From positions 38,791 through 102,790 of the forward strand of contig NZ_SWCJ01000018.1 in assembly GCF_005116665.1 (NCBI RefSeq): DNA of 64,000 nucleotides, written 5' to 3'. The notes under the pieces were generated by a model. It was not told where the DNA came from and did no database searches. It saw nothing but the letters and a program-made list of their open reading frames with translations. This stretch comes from Ferrimonas aestuarii. Its GTDB lineage: Bacteria; Pseudomonadota; Gammaproteobacteria; Enterobacterales; Shewanellaceae. Made by a program: the position numbers and the translations under genes. Below, one piece after another: positions 54,418 to 63,599 of this stretch (within the stretch, counting starts at the first letter, position 1; each line of letters starts with the position of its first letter).

Positions 54418-55218
54418 CTAACCTAAAAGCCCCATGACCAAATTGGTATTTTGATTGGCTCGAGACAGAATATTGGTGCCAGATTGCACCAAAAGCTGGT
54501 TCTTAGTCATGGCGGCGGTCTCAGTGGCAAAGTCCGCATCCATAATTCGCCCCGATGCTGCCTGAGTATTTTCCGTAACGCTGGCAAGGTTGTTGGCGGT
54601 ATGTTCTAGGCGATTGATGTTGGCACCCAAGCTTGAACGCACGCCATTAACCGCCGCGGCAAAGGTGTCAATGCCATCAAGCACTGCATCGGGATCACCG
54701 CCATCACCGATGTCACCGGCAGTGTAGGCCAGCGCCGCGGTGGTCACGGTCAAATCTTCCGTTTTGTCGGCGCCAATTTGGAAGGTCACCCCAGCCTCCA
54801 AGGTGTCAAAAAGGTTGTTGCCAGCAAACTCGCTCTTATCCAAAATTCGCGTGACCTCTTTGGAAAGCTCTTGATATTCGGCATCCAGTGCATCTAAGTC
54901 ATCGGCGGAATTCACGCCATTTGATGCCTGAGTGGCCAACTCCTGCATACGTAAGGTGATGTCACTGATCTCCTCTAGGGCACCATCGGCGGTTTGCAGC
55001 ATGGAGGTGGCGTCGCCAATGTTACGCTGCGCGGTGTTCATGCCGGTGATGTTGGCATTCAAGCGACTGGCAATCTGTAAACCAGCGGCATCGTCAGCGG
55101 CGGAATTGATTCGCCACCCTGTAGATAACCTTTCCATGGCCGTACTCAGGGAGGAGTTACTTTGGCCCACTGAGTTTTGAGCGACTAAAGAGGGGAAGTT
55201 GGTTTGTACTGATAACAT
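54418..55218 (-). CDS. fliC: Flagellin (copy 2)
   Basis: A second 266-aa flagellin, collinear with copy 1. N-terminal (MERLSTGWRINSAADDAAGL) and C-terminal (TKNQLLVQSGTNILSRANQN) polymerisation regions are intact, so it is presumably functional. Start ATG 55218 follows GGAGAG. It has four Lys against six in copy 1. Synonymous codons differ widely from copy 1 (for example the last codons read CTT TTA GGT against CTG CTG GGC), so the duplication is not recent. A TAAAGTTT element in its leader is a candidate sigma-28 -35 box. Confidence 0.92.
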   Translation of the reverse strand: MLSVQTNFPSLVAQNSVGQSNSSLSTAMERLSTGWRINSAADDAAGLQIASRLNANITGMNTAQRNIGDATSMLQTADGALEEISDITLRMQELATQASNGVNSADDLDALDAEYQELSKEVTRILDKSEFAGNNLFDTLEAGVTFQIGADKTEDLTVTTAALAYTAGDIGDGGDPDAVLDGIDTFAAAVNGVRSSLGANINRLEHTANNLASVTENTQAASGRIMDADFATETAAMTKNQLLVQSGTNILSRANQNTNLVMGLLG

Positions 55219-55271
55219 AGCATTCTCTCCGTGAATTAACCTCATTCACTAAAGGCGCCGCCAAACAGCTC

Positions 55272-55279
55272 AAACTTTA
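55272..55279 (-). promoter_or_regulatory. Sigma-28-like -35 element upstream of flagellin 2
   Basis: On the minus strand TAAAGTTT matches the FliA -35 consensus exactly, 53 bases before the flagellin 2 ATG. The expected GCCGATAA at 11-base spacing is not recognisable (CGGCGCCT), so the site is incomplete. Confidence 0.4.
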
Positions 55280-55321
55280 ACCAGTGAGGGTGATTTTTCA
55301 GAATTTTTCTCTAGAAAAACA

Positions 55322-55345
55322 AAAGCCCCTGATTTTAGGGGCTTT
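55322..55345 (-). terminator. Terminator after the S9 peptidase gene
   Basis: Stem AAAGCCCCT (55322-55330) and AGGGGCTTT (55337-55345), loop 6 bases, with a T-rich tail on the minus strand. Confidence 0.8.
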
Positions 55346-55366
55346 ATTTTCGCAAATATTTAGTGA

Positions 55367-57472
55367 TTATTCGCTGTGGCTAGCCATCATCTCTTTACGA
55401 AGAGCTTCATTGGCATCGGTTTTGTCATTGTTCGCCTGCACCTTGCCGTCGGTGTAACGGTGCATCCAACCTAGCACGTTATCGTACCACTGCACTAAGT
55501 TGTCCTGATTCAAAATCCAGTGGTTTTCGTTCTCAAACACCAACAGCTCGGAATCAATACCTTTGCGTTGCAGCACCGTGAAAGCAGCAAGACCTTGCTC
55601 TAGCGGCACACGATAGTCTTTCGCTCCGTGAACAACCAACATCGGCGTCTTCCAATTGTCGATATGATTTACCGGATTGAATTTCTCGTAAGTCTCAGTC
55701 GCGTCCCAATAGCTGCCACCAAATTCGTGCTCAGGGAACCACAACTCTTCAGTCACCATGTAGAAGCTGCGCATGTCGAACAGGCCCGCATGATTCACCA
55801 AGCACTTAAAGCCTTCACTCCAATTGCCAGCGATCCAGTTCATCATGTAACCACCGTAAGAGCCGCCAGCAGCACAGGCATTGTTGGTATCCAGCCAAGG
55901 TTGTTGCTGACCCACCGCTGCGAGACCTTTTTGTAGATCAACCAGTGGTTTGCCCCCCCAGTCTAGGGAGATGGAATCGGTAAAGGCCTGACCATAACCG
56001 GTAGAGCCATGGAAATCGATCATCACCACACCAAAGCCGGATGCAGCCCAAAGCTGTGCATTCCAGCGGCTGTGCCAGCGGTTGCCAAAGCTGCCCTGTG
56101 GACCGCCGTGCACTAAGAATGCCACCGGATACTTTTTGCCCGCCTCAAAGCCAGCTGGCTTAATCCAGTATCCGTAAACGGTTTCGTTGTTCCAGCCTTT
56201 GAAATTAAATTGTTGGTACTCACCCAAACCATCTTGGTTTAGCAGGTCTTTATTCAAGTTGGTCAGCTGAGTTGGCTCGCTGCCATCTAGGCCTACAACG
56301 TGCAGATCGTTAGGGCCGCTTAGATCGTTGTGGGTATAGAACAGCTTGCCGCCGATCACTTTCACTAGGGAGTTACTGCCCTCGCCCACCAGTTCACGCT
56401 TATCACCAAAGCGAACGTCCATGGCGTAGATAGCAACTTGTCCTAGGTTTTGTGCGGTGACATAGAGGGTATGGCTCTCTTCCGCAAAAGCGATGTTACC
56501 GGCACTGCGATCCCACAGCGGCGATACTTCTCGGGTTTCACCGGTTTGCAGGTCTTTGAGCATGACGCCAAACCGATCCGCCTCAAAGCCGGGCTTCTTC
56601 ATCGCCAGATAAGCCATGTAGCGACCGTCTGAAGAGAAGATGGGGTGGGAGTCCCATGCTTTATTGTCAGCGGTTAAGTTGATGGTGTCGCCACCGGTAA
56701 TCGGAACCTGCCACAGATCGTAATTGGTTTGCCAAGATTGATCTCGGCTTGGTGCCTTGGCGCTGTAGACGATGTGTTTGCCATCGGCGGTGAAGCTTAC
56801 CTCTTCCATGCCAGAAAACGGCAAGGAAGGCACTTCGGTGTTTAACCCCAAAGTCACGTCAATAGGATCGATCACTTCACCATCAGCTAACTTAGCAACA
56901 AACAGGTGGTTACGCAGACCGTCGCTCCAAGTATCCCAATGACGAGCCATTAACTGAGTGTAATGCAGGCCTTCCTGCTTATTTTCAGCCTGTTGATCTT
57001 GCTTCTCTTTACTGCATGCCAGAGTGTCACACTCAACATTAACTCGCAGCTGCATCACCACATGTGACTCATCTGGAGACAGCTTAAAGCCATCGATCCC
57101 CAAAGGCAGATCAGAAACCTGTACCGCCTCGCCACCATCTACGGCAATGGACCAAATCTGGCTAGAGCCACTGCGACCGCTCAGAAAATAAAGGGTCTTG
57201 CCATCTTTTGAGGGCACCAAGTTAAACTCAGTAGACTTATGATTAGTGAGGCGTTTGGCAGGCTCACCTACACGCTGAAGATAGAGATCAGAGCGGCTGC
57301 CATCATCTGTTTTCTGTTTCACCCCGTAGACCACAGTGCGGCCATCAGGCAGCACCGTTGTTGAATGCAGCTTCTTTAAGCTATTCAACTGATTGATCTC
57401 AAACGGCTCACTGTTTGCGTGGGCTCCAGCAGACACTGCCAGTAGCGCCGAGAGCAGCAGGCTCTTTTTCAT
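55367..57472 (-). CDS. Secreted S9 prolyl-oligopeptidase-family peptidase
   Basis: A 701-aa exported serine peptidase. The ATG at 57472 begins a signal peptide (KSLLLSALLAVSAGAHA). Beta-propeller-type repeats (LYFLSGRSGSSQIWSIAVDG, MAYLAMKKPGFEADRFGVML) fill the first ~400 residues. The C-terminal alpha/beta hydrolase domain carries the nucleophile in GGSYGGYM, Asp in VVHGAKDYRVP and His in ENENHWI, typical of dipeptidyl/acylaminoacyl peptidases. It degrades short peptides in the periplasm. Single gene upstream of its own terminator. Confidence 0.9.
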   Translation of the reverse strand: MKKSLLLSALLAVSAGAHANSEPFEINQLNSLKKLHSTTVLPDGRTVVYGVKQKTDDGSRSDLYLQRVGEPAKRLTNHKSTEFNLVPSKDGKTLYFLSGRSGSSQIWSIAVDGGEAVQVSDLPLGIDGFKLSPDESHVVMQLRVNVECDTLACSKEKQDQQAENKQEGLHYTQLMARHWDTWSDGLRNHLFVAKLADGEVIDPIDVTLGLNTEVPSLPFSGMEEVSFTADGKHIVYSAKAPSRDQSWQTNYDLWQVPITGGDTINLTADNKAWDSHPIFSSDGRYMAYLAMKKPGFEADRFGVMLKDLQTGETREVSPLWDRSAGNIAFAEESHTLYVTAQNLGQVAIYAMDVRFGDKRELVGEGSNSLVKVIGGKLFYTHNDLSGPNDLHVVGLDGSEPTQLTNLNKDLLNQDGLGEYQQFNFKGWNNETVYGYWIKPAGFEAGKKYPVAFLVHGGPQGSFGNRWHSRWNAQLWAASGFGVVMIDFHGSTGYGQAFTDSISLDWGGKPLVDLQKGLAAVGQQQPWLDTNNACAAGGSYGGYMMNWIAGNWSEGFKCLVNHAGLFDMRSFYMVTEELWFPEHEFGGSYWDATETYEKFNPVNHIDNWKTPMLVVHGAKDYRVPLEQGLAAFTVLQRKGIDSELLVFENENHWILNQDNLVQWYDNVLGWMHRYTDGKVQANNDKTDANEALRKEMMASHSE

Positions 57473-57494
57473 GTAACTTTCCCTCATATAGAAG

Positions 57495-57513
57495 GGCACC
57501 GCAAAGCGGTGCC
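57495..57513 (-). terminator. Terminator after fumarase
   Basis: 8-bp stem GGCACCGC (57495-57502), loop AAA, GCGGTGCC (57506-57513), 46 bases beyond the fumarase stop and within the peptidase leader. Confidence 0.65.
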
Positions 57514-57558
57514 GTCTATGGCTGGCCCTATAAACAAAGAGTCAGCCTGGTTTTCATT

Positions 57559-59085
57559 TTAATTGGACAGCTTAGCATCAAGCTCGCTGATCTTTGCCTG
57601 CCAGATCGCAGGGCCAGTTTGGTGAACGTTGTTGCCGCTGGAATCCACGGCCACCGTTACCGGCATGTCTTTCACATCAAACTCGTAAATGGCTTCCATG
57701 CCCAGATCTTCAAAGGCCACCACGCGAGCTTGCTTAATGGCTTTGGCAACCAAATAGGCTGCACCACCAACGGCCATCAAATAGGTGGCTTTATGTTTAG
57801 CAATACTGTCCACGGTCGCCGGACCACGTTCAGCCTTACCAATCATGCCCATCAGCCCAGTTTTTTCCAGCATCAGGTCGGTAAACTTGTCCATGCGAGT
57901 TGAGGTGGTTGGGCCGGCTGGGCCCACCACTTCGTCGCCTACCGCATCCACAGGACCCACGTAATAGATAAAACGCCCGTTGAAATCAACGCCATCAGGA
58001 AGGCCCTCACCCGATTCAATCAGATCTTTAATACGCTTGTGGGCCGCATCACGGCCGGTGAGGATTTTGCCATTTAGCAGCAAGGTATCGCCAGATTTCC
58101 ACTCTTGCATCTCAGCTTGAGTCAGGGTGCTAAGATCCACGCGTTTAACGCTCTCGCCCACTTCCCAAGTGACCTCTGGCCAATCGCTCAGCTCTGGAGC
58201 GGGCAATTTAGCAGCGCCTTCGCCATTCAACGTGAAGTGAACGTGGCGGGTTGCAGCGCAGTTGGGGATCATCACCACAGGCTTAGACGCCGCGTGAGTT
58301 GGCGCAGATTTGATCTTCACATCCAGCACCGTCGTCAATCCGCCTAAGCCTTGAGCACCAATGCCCAATTTGTTCGCACGCTCATAGATGTCCAGGCGCA
58401 GTTTTTCTTCCGTCGTTTGAGCGCCGCGAGCTTGAAGTTCTTGAATGTCGATGTGCTCCATCAAGGACTCTTTGGCCATCACCGCCGCTTTCTCAGCGGT
58501 GCCGCCAATGCCAATTCCCAGAACCCCTGGAGGACACCAGCCTGCGCCCATGGTCGGCAGGGTTTTCTCAACCCATGCAGCGATGTCATCAGACGGGTTT
58601 AGCATCACCATCTTGGATTTGTTTTCAGAGCCGCCACCTTTGGCTGCAAGGAACACCTCAACTTCGCCGCCAGGCACCATGTCAATGTGTACCACGGCGG
58701 GCGCATTGTCTTTGGTATTTTTACGAGCACCAGCAGGGTCGGCAACGATGGAAGCGCGCAGTGGGTTATCTGGGTTGCTATAAGCTAAACGAACCCCTTC
58801 GTCGACCATCTGCTGAACCGTCAGGTCGCTGTCCCACTGCACCTGCATGCCAATTTTAACGAAGCAGGTGACGATGCCAGTATCCTGACATAGAGGGCGG
58901 TGGCCTTGGGCCGACATACGAGAGTTAATAAGAATCTGAGCGATGGCATCTTTTGCCGCTGGGTTGGCTTCTCGCTCGTAGGCCGAGTTCATGGCCTCAA
59001 TGAAGTCTTTGGGGTGGTAGTAGGAGATATACTGTAGGGCATCTGCTACCGAACTGATGAAATCCGCTTTTTTGATTATGGCCAT
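57559..59085 (-). CDS. fumA: Fumarate hydratase class I (Fe-S)
   Basis: A 508-aa iron-sulfur fumarase catalysing fumarate to malate in the TCA cycle. The three cluster-ligand Cys appear in HRPLCQDTGI, GAGWCPPGVLG and IPNCAATRHV. Other conserved blocks: GIGIGGTAEKAAVMAKESLM, GPVDAVGDEVVGPAGPTTST. ATG 59085 (GGAG upstream) removes a spurious 26-codon extension to 59163. Such enzymes are oxygen-labile, and facultative bacteria usually use them under low oxygen or iron sufficiency. Confidence 0.93.
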   Translation of the reverse strand: MAIIKKADFISSVADALQYISYYHPKDFIEAMNSAYEREANPAAKDAIAQILINSRMSAQGHRPLCQDTGIVTCFVKIGMQVQWDSDLTVQQMVDEGVRLAYSNPDNPLRASIVADPAGARKNTKDNAPAVVHIDMVPGGEVEVFLAAKGGGSENKSKMVMLNPSDDIAAWVEKTLPTMGAGWCPPGVLGIGIGGTAEKAAVMAKESLMEHIDIQELQARGAQTTEEKLRLDIYERANKLGIGAQGLGGLTTVLDVKIKSAPTHAASKPVVMIPNCAATRHVHFTLNGEGAAKLPAPELSDWPEVTWEVGESVKRVDLSTLTQAEMQEWKSGDTLLLNGKILTGRDAAHKRIKDLIESGEGLPDGVDFNGRFIYYVGPVDAVGDEVVGPAGPTTSTRMDKFTDLMLEKTGLMGMIGKAERGPATVDSIAKHKATYLMAVGGAAYLVAKAIKQARVVAFEDLGMEAIYEFDVKDMPVTVAVDSSGNNVHQTGPAIWQAKISELDAKLSN

Positions 59086-59187
59086 TAATCTACTCCGTGG
59101 GGCGTCCCGCCCAGCCTGCATTATTTGAATTATCCAGCCATAATACCCTGAGCTGCGGGCCAATATCTAGCCTGACGGCGGTCGAAC

Positions 59188-61029
59188 TTAGCCAGTTTGT
59201 AGGGAGGAATGTTGTCGCAGAGCTTGAGTAATTCCCTGATTTAACGCAGAAAGGGTTATCGGCTTAGTCAAAAACGCATCCATTCCACAATCCAAGCATC
59301 GCTGACGATCCGCCGACGTTGCATTGGCGGTGAGTGCCAGGATCAAAATTTGCGCCTGAGGGCCTAACCGAATCTGCTGTGTCGCACGGTAGCCGTCGAG
59401 AATCGGCATCTGGCAATCCATCAAAATTAGATCAAAATGACGCTGATGGCAGATGTCCACAGCCTCTTGGCCATTCTGGGCAATCACCAGTGAGCCACAG
59501 CCCAGCTTTTTTAACATCACCTGCATCAGCTTCTGATTGCTGGTATTGTCTTCCGCTAACAAAATACTAAGCCCAGCCAGAGGCTTATCCAAAAGTTCGA
59601 GCGCCGGTTTGTCAGTGATAACGCTGCAATCATCAACAACGGTAACCGGCATTGCCAAGGTAAATTCACTGCCCTTCCCTTTAGTCGAATGCACCAGTAA
59701 ACGCGCCTGCATCAGATCCGCCAACTTTTTGCAGATCGATAATCCAAGGCCCGTGCCACCAAAACGTCGCGTAACCGAACCATCAGCCTGAGTGTAGGCA
59801 TCAAAAATATAAGGCAGTGTCTCTGAATCAATGCCAATGCCAGAATCAACCACAGAGATCATCAATTCACCTTGACGCCCTTGGACTTTCCAATCGACTC
59901 TGATCTCAACACTGGCACCAGGGGAGAACTTGATGGCATTGCTCACCAGATTACCCAGAATCTGTTCAGTTCGCCCCTCATCCAGTAATACGAACTCAGG
60001 CAGTTTGGGTGAGATGTCGACGGCAAACACCACCTTATGAAGGCGAGCCATTCCCTGAAAATGAGCATGGATACGTTGGATAAAATCCGTTACTGGACAC
60101 GGAGTTGGCTCCAGTTGCAACTGCCCCGCTTCCAGCTTTGAAAAATCCAGCACATCGTTGACGATCTGCAATAAGCTCTGAGCGGAGCCTTCCAATAAGC
60201 GAAACTGCTCCTGACCATCCTCGCTTAACCGAGAGCGTTCCGCAGCAAGGCAATCAATAAAGCCGATCACTCCATTCAGCGGGGTTCTAATCTCATGACT
60301 AGCATTAGCTAAAAACTCAGATTTGGCTTCAAGAGATTGCTTAAGCCGGTCAGTCAATTCGTTGGCTTGCTGATGCTCTGTATGTAAATTCCTATCCGCC
60401 TGCATCAAACCTCTCGCCAATAGCGTCAATTCACTGCGGTGCGACGCTGCCTTTGCCAGTTTCAATTCACCAGAGCCTACCTTAGGAAGGTGCGATACCA
60501 TCTCCGCAAGAGGTTCATTCAACCACCGGCGTGTGGTTCGAAATACCCCCCAAAAACAGAGCAATGATAACCATGCAATGGCACTCACTAAACGAAACGT
60601 CTGCTGACGAAGCTCGGACGTATCCAGTTCTATCTCATAAAGCAGCCAATCCTGCGACTCAAACTCTAACGGCTTAAACACCTTCATGCAGCCGTAAATT
60701 AAAGGGGTTAGCCAACCGGAGTCATCAGTGCAAGAACCTTGAATACCTGTCTGGCGATAATGATATCGGGGCTCACCGTCAAGACTGGTTAACCTCACCG
60801 ACAGTATCTGCGTAAAACTACGCGCTTGCCGGTTCATCTCAACCACCGACTCTGGATCATCCAACAGCGCAACCTCTATCATGGTGGGAGCCATATTCGC
60901 AGCAATAGCCTCAAACTGAGCTCGCATCATTCGGCTTTTACCATCGTAACTCCACAGCACTGCCACCATCGCTAATGCCGCAAATGTTACCAGCACAAAT
61001 AGATTGACGCGTATCGCCAGCGATCTCAT
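59188..61029 (-). CDS. Hybrid sensor histidine kinase/response regulator
   Basis: A 613-aa inner-membrane kinase. The start ATG 61029 follows GGGGG and lies 9 bases after the rhodanese stop. Two helices (VNLFVLVTFAALAMVAVLW and LVSAIAWLSLLCFWGVFRT) bracket a ~110-residue periplasmic sensor domain with two Cys. The HisKA H-box NASHEIRTPLNGVIGF, N-box NLVSNAIKFS, G1 VVDSGIGID and G2 FGGTGLGLSICKKL follow. The C-terminal receiver has phospho-Asp in LILMDCQMPILDG and Lys in FLTKPITLS. There is no Hpt domain, so a separate phosphotransfer protein is needed. Resembles BarA/ArcB-like signalling. Confidence 0.9.
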   Translation of the reverse strand: MRSLAIRVNLFVLVTFAALAMVAVLWSYDGKSRMMRAQFEAIAANMAPTMIEVALLDDPESVVEMNRQARSFTQILSVRLTSLDGEPRYHYRQTGIQGSCTDDSGWLTPLIYGCMKVFKPLEFESQDWLLYEIELDTSELRQQTFRLVSAIAWLSLLCFWGVFRTTRRWLNEPLAEMVSHLPKVGSGELKLAKAASHRSELTLLARGLMQADRNLHTEHQQANELTDRLKQSLEAKSEFLANASHEIRTPLNGVIGFIDCLAAERSRLSEDGQEQFRLLEGSAQSLLQIVNDVLDFSKLEAGQLQLEPTPCPVTDFIQRIHAHFQGMARLHKVVFAVDISPKLPEFVLLDEGRTEQILGNLVSNAIKFSPGASVEIRVDWKVQGRQGELMISVVDSGIGIDSETLPYIFDAYTQADGSVTRRFGGTGLGLSICKKLADLMQARLLVHSTKGKGSEFTLAMPVTVVDDCSVITDKPALELLDKPLAGLSILLAEDNTSNQKLMQVMLKKLGCGSLVIAQNGQEAVDICHQRHFDLILMDCQMPILDGYRATQQIRLGPQAQILILALTANATSADRQRCLDCGMDAFLTKPITLSALNQGITQALRQHSSLQTG

Positions 61030-61037
61030 TGCGCCCC

Positions 61038-61862
61038 CTATTTTGCCACCGGCAGATCCCGTTGTGACCAATCGAACCAAGAGCCGTCGTAATGCATCAC
61101 CTTAAGACCGGCTTGCTGCATTAAGAAAAAACCTAGGGTTGATGCTTTTCCTCGATAGCAGTAGGTGATGTATTGCTTGTCTCTGTCAAAGTCATCAAAT
61201 AACGCAACCAACTCATTTAAAGGTTTAAGTACGGTTTGTCCCTCGGCATTGAGTCGATAAAACTCGTCCTTTGGTACATTGACAGCGCCCGGGACGTGGC
61301 CGAACTTGTCCGTGTGAGACTGCTCGCCAACAAAATGAGAGCGGGGGCGGTTGTCAACTATACCAAAACCACCATTAAGCCCAGCCAACTGGGTCATTCG
61401 CGCATTAGCGAGCACATCAGGATTTAAGGTTGGAAGGTATTCACTCGGTAGTGACGCTGTAGCCTGCTTAGAGGCCAACTTGTCCGGCAGATTAACATCA
61501 TTAATCAGGTGGATATTTCTTAGCCCATATAACTCGAGAACCCATGCGAGTCGGGAAGCATCAAGCAAGCTGCTGTCATCATAAATAACGATGGCTACAT
61601 CAGCCTGAACTCCCTTATCCTGTAAGGTCTGAGTCATGTCAGTAATGCTTCGCGCGAATAACACGCCGTTGCGATTGTTGTAGGTTGAACTAACTGGGAA
61701 GCTGATGGCTCCAATTAAGTGCCCAAGGTGGTAATCTTTTGCACTTCGCGCATCATACAAAAGATGCGGCTTTTCCCAAGATTGAAACTCCTCAAAAGAG
61801 ATGAGCTCAACCGACTGAAGGTGGCAGCTAACTAGAAGCAATCCCAATATCCAACGCCTCAT
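61038..61862 (-). CDS. Exported two-domain rhodanese-like sulfurtransferase
   Basis: A 274-aa protein with a signal peptide (WILGLLLVSCHLQSVEL). Two rhodanese modules: the first (FQSWEKPHLLYDARSAKDYH) lacks a catalytic Cys loop, while the second has the active-site Cys in YITYCYRGKASTLGF. It may transfer sulfur from thiosulfate or bind a redox cue in the periplasm. The stop is 9 bases before the hybrid kinase start, so the two form an operon. A role as input for the kinase is inference. Confidence 0.82.
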   Translation of the reverse strand: MRRWILGLLLVSCHLQSVELISFEEFQSWEKPHLLYDARSAKDYHLGHLIGAISFPVSSTYNNRNGVLFARSITDMTQTLQDKGVQADVAIVIYDDSSLLDASRLAWVLELYGLRNIHLINDVNLPDKLASKQATASLPSEYLPTLNPDVLANARMTQLAGLNGGFGIVDNRPRSHFVGEQSHTDKFGHVPGAVNVPKDEFYRLNAEGQTVLKPLNELVALFDDFDRDKQYITYCYRGKASTLGFFLMQQAGLKVMHYDGSWFDWSQRDLPVAK

Positions 61863-62022
61863 TGCACTCTTCCTGTGATCCATCCATAGATAATCAAAGT
61901 ATAGTCAGGTAGTTATCACCGTGACGGTCTAACTCAGTCACAAAGTTCATTACAAAACTGAGTTTTCTTCCCGTTACAGGTATGTAAAAATCACACCATT
62001 GCGGTCAACTACTGAGGCTATT

Positions 62023-62490
62023 GTGCGCACTCTACTTTCACTCTTTTTGACTCTGTCGTTCGCCGCTGCTGTGGCGGCCAAGCCAGCTCCAGACTTCTCT
62101 CTTAAGCCAAACTTGCAACAAAGCTTGATAGAAGTAAGCCAAAAGGGGCCGGTTTATCTGGATTTCTGGGCAAGCTGGTGCGGCCCATGCCGACGCTCGT
62201 TCCCTTTTATGAACGAATTGGTCGCGCAATATCAACCTGAGGGGCTCACGGTGATTGCCGTTAATTTGGATGTGGAAAAGCAAGACGCAGACAACTTTCT
62301 CACGCAATTCCCTGCTAACTTCACCATAGTCTACGATCCCGAGTTCACCATCGCTGACGCCTACAAGGTCGCAGGTATGCCCTCAAGTTACTTAATCTAT
62401 AAGGGCGAGATAATCGAACAGCACGTTGGGTTTAGAGAGAAGGACGCTGAAGCGACTCACCGCACTCTTAAAAAGTTATTCGGTAACTAG
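62023..62490 (+). CDS. TlpA/ResA-like periplasmic thioredoxin
   Basis: A 155-aa exported thiol-disulfide protein. The GTG start at 62023, with GAGG upstream, gives a signal peptide (TLLSLFLTLSFAAAVAA). The active site WASWCGPCRRS and cis-Pro GMPSSYLIYKG are intact. Likely roles are reduction of apocytochrome c Cys or other periplasmic disulfides. The upstream divergent gene is the rhodanese, with a 160-base gap. Confidence 0.88.
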   Translation: MRTLLSLFLTLSFAAAVAAKPAPDFSLKPNLQQSLIEVSQKGPVYLDFWASWCGPCRRSFPFMNELVAQYQPEGLTVIAVNLDVEKQDADNFLTQFPANFTIVYDPEFTIADAYKVAGMPSSYLIYKGEIIEQHVGFREKDAEATHRTLKKLFGN

Positions 62491-62682
62491 GGGTTATTTA
62501 CCTTCCGTTTTTACACAACGAGTTTATCGTTCTCATTCTGCATTTATCCGCGGGCATGGTTTCGATGAAAAGATGAAGTTTTCGGACTGCCTTATAGGTT
62601 TCAGACTAACAGTTACAGCTTCACTTCAAACAGATTCATTGTATAGGCAAACTCTCCGCCTATTCGCCGTCGATAGACTCTG

Positions 62683-63500
62683 AATTTAGCTAATGCAGCC
62701 AACCATCAACCCAACACTTTGCCGGCGAACGCCGGTATCCAGTGACATTTATTTGTCTGTTCACTCACTTAAGGACACTGGACTCTGACGTGCGTCAGAG
62801 AGGCAGTTTCGGGGTTGCGCGATAAGGGTAGGCACATAGAATAGTTCAAAGCTTGCAGCAGCCAACCCTCCCTCCCAACGCATTGCCGGCGGACGCCGGT
62901 ATCCAATGACCTTTTCGACTTCAACGACATCGGCTCTGATATTAGCTAATGCAGCCAACTACTCAAGGACACTGGGCTCTGACGTGCGTCAGAGAGGCAG
63001 TTTCGAGGTTGGTCGGTAACGGCTGGTTCAGAGAAGCAGTTTCGGGGTTAGGCGATAAGGGGAGGCTCTGAGAATAGTTCAGAGCTTGCAGCAGACAACC
63101 ATCCTTCCCAGCGCATTGCCGGCGAACGCCGGTATCCAATGGCCTTTTCGACTTCAACAACATCGGTTCTAATATTTGCTAGTGCACAAGGGCACTGGAC
63201 TCTGACGTTCGTCAGAGAGGCGGTATCGAGGTTGATCGATAACGGCAGGTTCAGAGAAGCAGTTTCGGGGTTGGGCGATAAGGGTAGGCTCATAGAATAG
63301 TTCAAAGCTTGCAGCAGACAACCATCCCTCCCAACGTCCTGCCGGCAAACGCCGGTATCCAGTGACCTTTTTTATTTTAACGACATCGAGCTCAAATGTT
63401 TGTTGATACTGCCAACTCGTCAAGGACGCTGGGCTCTGACGTGCGTCAGAGAGGCGGTTTCGAGGTTGAGCGATAACGACAGGTTCAGAGAAGCAGATCC
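62683..63500. repeat. Array of four composite two-hairpin repeats
   Basis: Four degenerate units carry hairpin A at 62722-62735, 62886-62899, 63119-63132 and 63342-63355 (consensus CCGGCGAACGCCGG then TATCCA), spaced 164, 233 and 223 bases. Hairpin B, CTCTGACG-TG-CGTCAGAG, is at 62783-62800, 62977-62994, 63200-63217 and 63434-63451. Conserved text between them includes GGCAGTTTCGGGGTT, GATAAGGG and TAGTTCAAAGCTTGCAGCAG. Units 2 and 3 contain an internal ~45-base duplication absent from unit 1. Resembles REP/BIME-type extragenic elements; minus-strand frames through it are not genes. Confidence 0.8.
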
Positions 63501-63561
63501 GTCTTCAGCGGGATTGGTTATGAAAAGGAGTATTGGCTATTTTCAAACGCTAGAAATGAAA

Positions 63562-63589
63562 AAAGCCCGTAGCGTTAGCTACGGGCTTT
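63562..63589 (-). terminator. rRNA operon terminator
   Basis: 12-bp stem AAAGCCCGTAGC (63562-63573) and GCTACGGGCTTT (63578-63589), loop GTTA, with T-run on the minus strand just after the tRNA gene. Confidence 0.9.
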
Positions 63590-63599
63590 CTCAAAATAT

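Noticed and set aside
62761..63423. Minus-strand frames of 65-89 aa through the repeat array with shared peptide LPLSPNPETASLN
   Set aside because: Their similarity comes from the DNA repeats; they lack ribosome sites and frame continuity between units.
62683..63500. Possible CRISPR array
   Set aside because: Units are long, unequally spaced (164, 233, 223) and have no unique spacers or cas genes nearby.
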